Under the pieces are notes generated by a model. It was not told the DNA's origin, ran no database searches, and was given only the letters and a program-made list of their open reading frames with translations. Shown here piece by piece: positions 15,630 to 19,157 of a stretch of DNA of 19,157 bases. Each line of letters opens with the position of its first letter. Position 1 is the stretch's first letter. Both the position numbers and the translations under genes were made by a program. The stretch covers positions 1 through 19,157 of the forward strand of contig JADFQH010000014.1 in assembly GCA_022561895.1 (NCBI GenBank), given 5' to 3'. Origin of the DNA: Methanobacteriota archaeon. Its GTDB lineage: Archaea; Halobacteriota; Halobacteria; Halobacteriales; Halalkalicoccaceae.

Positions 15630-15943
15630 CTCGTCGGCCCGCCCGCACTCTGGACGAGCCAGCCACCTTGGATTCCACATGCTTCACGAACACTGTACTC
15701 GATTGCGGTCGCCCGAGTCACCTTGTTTCCACCCTCAATCGCTTCGATCCGGAGGGGCACGTCGAGCGTGTTGCCACAGCAGCCCACGCCGACGAACTCC
15801 TCCCATTCGTCGTTTTTCTCTACCCTGCCGAGCGTCTTCGTGAGATACGCCCGGAAGGCGGGCTTTTCGACCTGAAAACGCCCCCAATCGCTCAGATCCT
15901 CGGGATACGAAACGACGATTGTTACTGCCTCGTTCGATGCCAT
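15626..15943 (-). CDS. Unknown small protein with GVGCCGN motif
   Basis: A 105-residue soluble protein. It begins MASNEAVTIVVSYPEDLSDW, has a central segment WEEFVGVGCCGNTLDVPLRIEAIEGG, and ends with ACGIQGGWLVQSAGG. Two adjacent cysteines and a third near the C terminus could bind a metal or form a redox pair, but that is only a suggestion. Haloarchaeal proteins are usually cysteine-poor, so three cysteines are notable. The ATG at 15943 has a TATA-like CTTTTGG about 25 bases upstream on its strand. It is divergent from cofG across a repeat-rich gap. I do not recognise the family. Confidence 0.78.
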   Translation of the reverse strand: MASNEAVTIVVSYPEDLSDWGRFQVEKPAFRAYLTKTLGRVEKNDEWEEFVGVGCCGNTLDVPLRIEAIEGGNKVTRATAIEYSVREACGIQGGWLVQSAGGPTS

Positions 15944-16013
15944 ACAGTTCGTAGGCTCCTCGGGACCAAAAGCCTACACCCGACAGTGTATATCGTCGGA
16001 TCTACTCCAAGTC

Positions 16014-16034
16014 ATCAGATCTACCGGATCTGAT
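16014..16034. repeat. Perfect 8-bp inverted repeat upstream of cofG
   Basis: ATCAGATC (16014-16021) and GATCTGAT (16027-16034) are perfect inverted arms around TACCG. It sits in the divergent gap between the CCG-motif gene and cofG, about 75 bases before the cofG TATA-like box. A palindrome of this size with a five-base spacer is a typical dimeric regulator site. Confidence 0.6.
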
Positions 16035-16035
16035 T

Positions 16036-16075
16036 GGTCAACGAGACGGTTCGCCTCTTGTGAACGGCTTTGACC
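16036..16075. repeat. Nested inverted repeat upstream of cofG
   Basis: Outer arms GGTCAA (16036-16041) and TTGACC (16070-16075) enclose inner arms GTTC (16049-16052) and GAAC (16062-16065). The structure directly follows the perfect palindrome and would make an imperfect hairpin or a second operator. No protein explains it. Confidence 0.5.
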
Positions 16076-16109
16076 GTGGCCTCTCTCCTTGACTTTTTGT
16101 AGCCCGAGG

Positions 16110-16117
16110 TTTTTATC
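16110..16117 (+). promoter_or_regulatory. TATA box of cofG
   Basis: TTTTTATC lies 24-31 bases upstream of the ATG at 16141, good spacing for a leaderless transcript. It rules against the upstream in-frame GTG at 16123, which would leave no room. Confidence 0.6.
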
Positions 16118-16140
16118 GCTGGGTGGCGGAGTTCGAGACG

Positions 16141-17211
16141 ATGATTCCGGGCGCGGCGGAGTACAACATCGAGATCGCGTTCGACGAGCGCGAGGTAGAA
16201 CGTGCGCTGTCGGTCGGACCTGAGGACGTGTCCCCGGCTCCGAAGCTCACCTTCGCGAAGAACGTCTTCGTCCCACTGACGACCGCCTGCCGGTACACCT
16301 GCACCTACTGTACGTACTTCGATCCTCCCGGCGAGGCGAGTCTGCTGTCGCGCGAGGAGGTACGAGAGATCCTCGAAACGGGCGTCGAGGCGGGCTGTAC
16401 GGAGGCGCTGTTTACCTTCGGCGACGATCCCGACGACCGATATACGGAGATCCACGACCAGCTCGCGGCGTGGGGTCACGACTCGATCCACACCTATCTG
16501 CGCGAACTCTGCGAACTCGCCCTCGACAGGGGGATACTGCCCCACTCGAACCCCGGCGACCAGACCCGCAAGCAGATGGAGCTGGTCGCGGATCTGAACC
16601 CAAGCATGGGCGTCATGCTCGAAACAACGACAGAGGTGCAGGCCCACGGCGGTCCGCGTGCGAAATCGCCGGGTCAGCGCCTCGCTACACTCAGAACCGC
16701 GGGCGAACTCGGCGTTCCGTTCACCACGGGAATTCTCGTCGGGATCGGCGAGGACTGGCAAGATCGCGCCGAAAGCCTGCTCGCCATCCGCGAACTCCAC
16801 GAGCGCTACGGCCACATTCAGGAGGTGATTATCCAGCCCGTCTCGAACAACGAACGCTGGCAGGAGGGGTCGCCGGATCTCGATACTATGCGTCGGACGG
16901 TCGCAATGGCGCGGGCGACACTGCCCGATGAAGTCTCGGTGCAGGTTCCGCCGAACCTCGCGCCGGTGAGAGAGTTACTCGACTGCGGGGTCGACGATCT
17001 GGGGGGAGTGTCGCCCATCACGGACGACCACATCAACCCCGACTACGCGTGGCCCGCACTCAGGGAGCTAGAGGAGATCGCAGCGCAGGCGGGCGTCCCG
17101 CTCGAAGAACGGCTACCCGTTCATGATAGATACGTCGAGGAGGACTGGCTCTCCGAGCGAGTAATGCGAGAGATCGAGTCTTTCTCGCTTATTTCAGCCA
17201 CTCGGGTGTAA
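16141..17211 (+). CDS. cofG: FO synthase subunit CofG (radical SAM)
   Basis: A 356-residue radical SAM enzyme. It catalyses the second half of 7,8-didemethyl-8-hydroxy-5-deazariboflavin (FO) formation, the chromophore of coenzyme F420 and of the archaeal photolyase antenna. The 4Fe-4S cluster motif is ACRYTCTYC (Cys50, Cys54, Cys57), a C-x3-C-x2-C arrangement. Downstream blocks ALFTFGDDPDD, PHSNPGD, SMGVMLETT and GGVSPITDDHINP are typical of CofG. The length is normal. The ATG at 16141 is chosen over the GTG at 16123 from the TATA position. Its stop overlaps the convergent DUF457-type gene by 23 bases. The partner cofH is found at the right edge on the other strand. Confidence 0.95.
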   Translation: MIPGAAEYNIEIAFDEREVERALSVGPEDVSPAPKLTFAKNVFVPLTTACRYTCTYCTYFDPPGEASLLSREEVREILETGVEAGCTEALFTFGDDPDDRYTEIHDQLAAWGHDSIHTYLRELCELALDRGILPHSNPGDQTRKQMELVADLNPSMGVMLETTTEVQAHGGPRAKSPGQRLATLRTAGELGVPFTTGILVGIGEDWQDRAESLLAIRELHERYGHIQEVIIQPVSNNERWQEGSPDLDTMRRTVAMARATLPDEVSVQVPPNLAPVRELLDCGVDDLGGVSPITDDHINPDYAWPALRELEEIAAQAGVPLEERLPVHDRYVEEDWLSERVMREIESFSLISATRV

Positions 17212-17746
17212 GTTCGGGCATGCGTTTTCTGATTGTCGTGTAGAATATCGAAACGACGAGTGCGAGGATCATGACATTTCTGATGAGGCCATCGTAGAGG
17301 ACGATTACTGGCAGGGTGACGACACCCATCAGCGCGAGGTCTTCGGGCGCGCCATCGTATCGGATCCACCGTCGGGGGGCAATCCAGTGCCCGAGGAGGT
17401 GGGCGTAGACGGCCTGTTGGGAGGTCCGGTCCCACGGGCGGAGTTCATGGCCCGCACCCGCGGCGTCCGTAAGCGCATGAACAGTCGCGCCGAGCGCGAA
17501 AAACGCCGTGCTCACGCTCACGATGGAGGGCGCGAGGGCAGCCCAGAGCGTCGCGGGAAGCGCGACGACCCAACCGAGTAGAGGGAAATGAAGCGTCTTT
17601 CTGTGGGTGCCGAAAAAGAGGTCGAGGTCGGGAAACACGCTCCCCAGCAGCGCGCCAATCGCGGCGACCACGGCGAACTCGGGGGCCACGAGGACCGTCA
17701 CGGACGCCATCGCTACCCCGATAGCTCCGTGAGTGGTGTTCATCAT
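17189..17746 (-). CDS. YdjM/DUF457-type membrane metal-dependent hydrolase
   Basis: A 185-residue membrane protein with about four hydrophobic segments. The N-terminal THGAIG and FPDLDLFFGTHRKTLHFP provide the conserved His6, Asp40, Asp42, His48 and His53 that define the LexA-regulated YdjM/DUF457 family, thought to be integral membrane metal-dependent hydrolases. A further histidine-rich segment VYAHLLGHWIAPRRW lies later. The substrate is unknown. Two successive ATG codons begin the frame (17746 and 17743), and either may be used. It separates cofG from cofH and converges on cofG. Confidence 0.87.
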   Translation of the reverse strand: MMNTTHGAIGVAMASVTVLVAPEFAVVAAIGALLGSVFPDLDLFFGTHRKTLHFPLLGWVVALPATLWAALAPSIVSVSTAFFALGATVHALTDAAGAGHELRPWDRTSQQAVYAHLLGHWIAPRRWIRYDGAPEDLALMGVVTLPVIVLYDGLIRNVMILALVVSIFYTTIRKRMPELTPEWLK

Positions 17747-17796
17747 CGATCTCTCTCAATGGCTCCGCGAGAATAGGCATTGTGAATCTCCTCATG

Positions 17797-17813
17797 CAGT
17801 CGGGGTCCGACTG
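17797..17813. repeat. Perfect 7-bp hairpin
   Basis: CAGTCGG (17797-17803) and CCGACTG (17807-17813) pair perfectly around the loop GGT, about 50 bases upstream of the start of the DUF457-type gene. It may be an operator or a transcript structure. Confidence 0.55.
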
Positions 17814-17858
17814 GTGCGGAGCCGATCCTGAATCACTCACATCGGTTTTTGTCTCCTT

Positions 17859-17876
17859 ATTTTAGTAATTTTAGTA
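17859..17876. repeat. Tandem 9-bp direct repeat
   Basis: ATTTTAGTA occurs twice head to tail (17859-17867 and 17868-17876), directly followed by TGCTAAC. The spacing is about one helical turn, as for side-by-side protein binding. Confidence 0.6.
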
Positions 17877-17937
17877 TGCTAACTCCAATCTCGTTGTACG
17901 ATCGTCAGTCACGACAGCAGAATACCGCAAGCTGTTG

Positions 17938-17944
17938 TTTTTAG
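17938..17944 (+). promoter_or_regulatory. Candidate TATA box for the Tat-secreted protein
   Basis: TTTTTAG lies 53-59 bases upstream of the ATG at 17997, which would give a leader of roughly 28 bases. No closer AT-rich box is seen. Confidence 0.35.
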
Positions 17945-17996
17945 TGACGCGGTTGAGTTGCGTCGGATGCGCTGTATCCCAGCGCCGTGACGAACT

Positions 17997-18782
17997 ATGA
18001 CCGAAAAATCCCACTCAGAGCGGACGCGCCGTACGTTCATCAAAGGAGCCGCAGCGACCGGCATCGCCGCAACCGGTATCACCGCCTTCAGCGGATCGGC
18101 GGCGGCACAGGAGCCGACGGACTACCTCACCGTCAGCGACGGCGAGGATACCCTGCAGGGCGACGATGTCGCGGGAAGCTCGGTGACGATCCAACAAGGC
18201 AACCAGAATCCCCAGTTCGAAGACCTGAACGTCGAGTTCGACGATCTCGACTACGACGAGGACGACGCCGAGAACGGCACCGTAAGCGGTGTTGCGAGCG
18301 GAACGATCACCGGAAGCGTGCTGCCGAACGAAAACGCAAACGAAAACGCCGCCCAGGAGATCGACACCGAGTTCGAGGACGCCCAGTTCGAGGCCGTACT
18401 GGATGAGGCTGGCAATCCGACCGACATCCTCCTACTGGAGATCCCCGATCTGTTCCTCGATCTGCTCGGCCTCATCGTCGAGCTGGATCTCGATCTACAG
18501 ATCACGGCCGACGAGGACGGCGGTCTCCTCGGAGCGCTGCTCGCCGCACTCGGCGGCGACCAATCCCGAGTTCGATCGTCTCGATCGGCCACTCAGTCGT
18601 TCATCGCTGACGTTTTTTCGCGTGTTTCGAGAAGAGGAACCACCAGCTTGCTCCGTCGGGCGACCAATTACTCGGATACTAACGGATACTTACCTCACGT
18701 CATCGACGTGCCGTCGGCTCTCGGCCCGAGCATCGGACCGTGCGGTCCCGCTTCGGGATCGATCCGGCGTTTCTCTCGATAG
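17997..18782 (+). CDS. Tat-secreted acidic haloarchaeal protein with read-through C terminus
   Basis: A protein with a twin-arginine signal (RRTFIKGAAATG, residues 11-22, and a probable cleavage near AAAQ). It is followed by a very acidic domain and a hydrophobic repeat EIPDLFLDLLGLIVELDLDLQITADEDGGLLGALLAAL (about 148-185, containing ELDLDLQITA). Many haloarchaeal secreted proteins of unknown function share this LDLLGL ... ITA ... GGLLG layout. Up to residue 188 the chain is strongly acidic. The 73 residues after it are arginine-rich and resemble nothing. Codon 189 is CAA (18561-18563), one base from the stop TAA, so the original gene probably ended there. The current frame runs 88 bases into cofH on the other strand. 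The true product is likely the first 188 residues, ending LLAALGGD. Confidence 0.7.
   Translation: MTEKSHSERTRRTFIKGAAATGIAATGITAFSGSAAAQEPTDYLTVSDGEDTLQGDDVAGSSVTIQQGNQNPQFEDLNVEFDDLDYDEDDAENGTVSGVASGTITGSVLPNENANENAAQEIDTEFEDAQFEAVLDEAGNPTDILLLEIPDLFLDLLGLIVELDLDLQITADEDGGLLGALLAALGGDQSRVRSSRSATQSFIADVFSRVSRRGTTSLLRRATNYSDTNGYLPHVIDVPSALGPSIGPCGPASGSIRRFSR
18573..18618 (+). terminator. Possible terminator after the Tat-protein gene
   Basis: The paired CGATCG elements (18573-18578 and 18582-18587) around TCT form a hairpin, and a run of six T residues follows at 18613-18618. Archaeal termination needs mainly T-tracts. The position just after codon 188 supports the idea that the gene originally ended there. 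Confidence 0.4.
18673..18690. repeat. 8-bp direct repeat near the end of cofH
   Basis: CGGATACT occurs twice (18673-18680 and 18683-18690) with a ten-base period, just past the cofH stop on its strand. Its significance is unknown, and it may be chance. Confidence 0.4.
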
Positions 18783-19157
18783 TCGGTCGAGCGCTCGACC
18801 GGGATTCGTCCCACTGAAGCGATCATCCCGACGAGATCCGAGACGTCGCGGAACTCGCCGTGTTCCCCGCCCGCGCGCTTGGTGATCTCCTCGGAGAGGA
18901 TCGTCCCCATGAAGTCGTTTGCGCCACACGAGAGCATTTTTAGTCCTTGCTCGTCGCCGTATTTGACCCAGCTCGACTGAATATTGGGGATGTTGTCGAG
19001 GAACAATCGAGAAACGGCGATCATCAGTTCGTCCTCGTCCGTGCTCGCACCTCCGGAGATCACACCTCGTTCGTAGAGGGGAGTCGACTGGTGGATAAAG
19101 GAGAGCGGCACGAACTCGGTGATGCCGCCTGTGCGACGCTGGATGTCGCGCAGGAGC
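18695..19157 (-). CDS. cofH: FO synthase subunit CofH (partial, C-terminal part)
   Basis: The last about 153 residues of CofH, running off the right edge; the radical SAM cysteines lie outside the window. Motifs visible: RRTGGITEFVPLSFIHQSTPLY, LFLDNIPNIQSSWVKYG, and LSCGANDFMGTILSEEITKRAGGEHG, all typical of the MqnC/CofH group. CofH transfers the hydroxyphenyl group of tyrosine (as a 4-hydroxybenzyl unit) to 5-amino-6-ribitylaminouracil, and CofG then closes the ring to give FO. The frame continues to the last base of the window, with no start inside. The end of the Tat-protein frame overlaps its 3' part by 88 bases on the other strand, which is another reason to doubt that frame's C terminus. 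Confidence 0.95.
   Translation of the reverse strand, partial: LLRDIQRRTGGITEFVPLSFIHQSTPLYERGVISGGASTDEDELMIAVSRLFLDNIPNIQSSWVKYGDEQGLKMLSCGANDFMGTILSEEITKRAGGEHGEFRDVSDLVGMIASVGRIPVERSTDYREKRRIDPEAGPHGPMLGPRADGTSMT

Larger units (their letters stand above)
17747..17996. other. Divergent 250-base promoter region with repeats
   Basis: No coding sequence is evident. It contains a perfect 7-base-arm hairpin (17797-17813), an AT-rich stretch with a tandem 9-base repeat (17859-17876), a TTTTAGTATGCTAAC element (17869-17883) and a TATA-like TTTTTAG (17938-17944) that probably serves the Tat-protein gene. The region serves both the DUF457-type gene and the Tat-protein gene. Confidence 0.6.

Noticed and set aside
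16021..16815. A 264-residue open frame on the minus strand opposite cofG
   Set aside because: It covers the cofG promoter palindromes and the cofG coding region, has no motif, and is a shadow of the real gene.
17747..17996. A CRISPR array or attachment site suggested by the repeats
   Set aside because: The repeats are two copies of nine bases without spacers, and no tRNA end or integrase gene is nearby.

Overview
The window is a gene-dense stretch of a haloarchaeal (class Halobacteria) chromosome. The evidence is high GC, very acidic proteins poor in lysine, archaeal information genes (an IF-2/aIF5B-type initiation factor, the Nob1 rRNA nuclease, the PAN proteasomal ATPase), archaeal coenzyme F420 precursor genes (cofG, cofH), twin-arginine secreted proteins, and A/T-rich TATA-like boxes about 25-30 bases upstream of start codons, as expected for leaderless transcripts. 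I cannot name the genus from the sequence alone.

Layout: 1-930 is the 3' part of an N-sulfoglucosamine (heparan) sulfatase-like gene whose protein looks unlike the rest (more lysine, less acidic), so it is probably acquired. It ends six bases before truA (tRNA pseudouridine synthase). A small two-helix membrane protein and an M28 metallopeptidase follow, converging on each other, then divergently pepF (oligoendopeptidase F), pan (proteasome-activating nucleotidase) and a pyruvoyl-dependent arginine decarboxylase. A 222-base intergenic stretch with strong hairpins (7059-7280) precedes a Tat lipoprotein, a small haloarchaeal protein resembling DUF5811, and a JAMM metalloprotease of the desampylase type. 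Together pan, the JAMM enzyme and the two peptidases form a loose protein-turnover neighbourhood: removal of ubiquitin-like SAMP tags, unfolding into the proteasome, and trimming of peptides.

8894-12173 on the minus strand carries a tandem DoxX/DoxD-like membrane protein and the IF-2/aIF5B gene. Divergent from the latter are a PRC-barrel protein and nob1, directly abutting. A 48-residue ribbon-helix-helix-like protein overlaps the 3' end of nob1 on the other strand. Next come pgi (glucose-6-phosphate isomerase), a four-helix membrane protein, a DUF5812-like protein and an unknown 105-residue protein with a Cys-Cys-Gly motif.

15944-16140 is a promoter region rich in inverted repeats ahead of cofG. 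Between cofG and cofH (the latter running off the right edge on the minus strand) lie a DUF457/YdjM-type membrane hydrolase and a Tat-secreted acidic protein that appears to have lost its stop codon. No tRNA, rRNA, CRISPR array or intact insertion sequence was seen. The most interesting unexplained signals are non-coding: a palindrome flanking the DoxX promoter TATA box, half of which recurs upstream of the Tat-protein gene, and the structured intergenic regions at 7059-7280 and 15944-16140.
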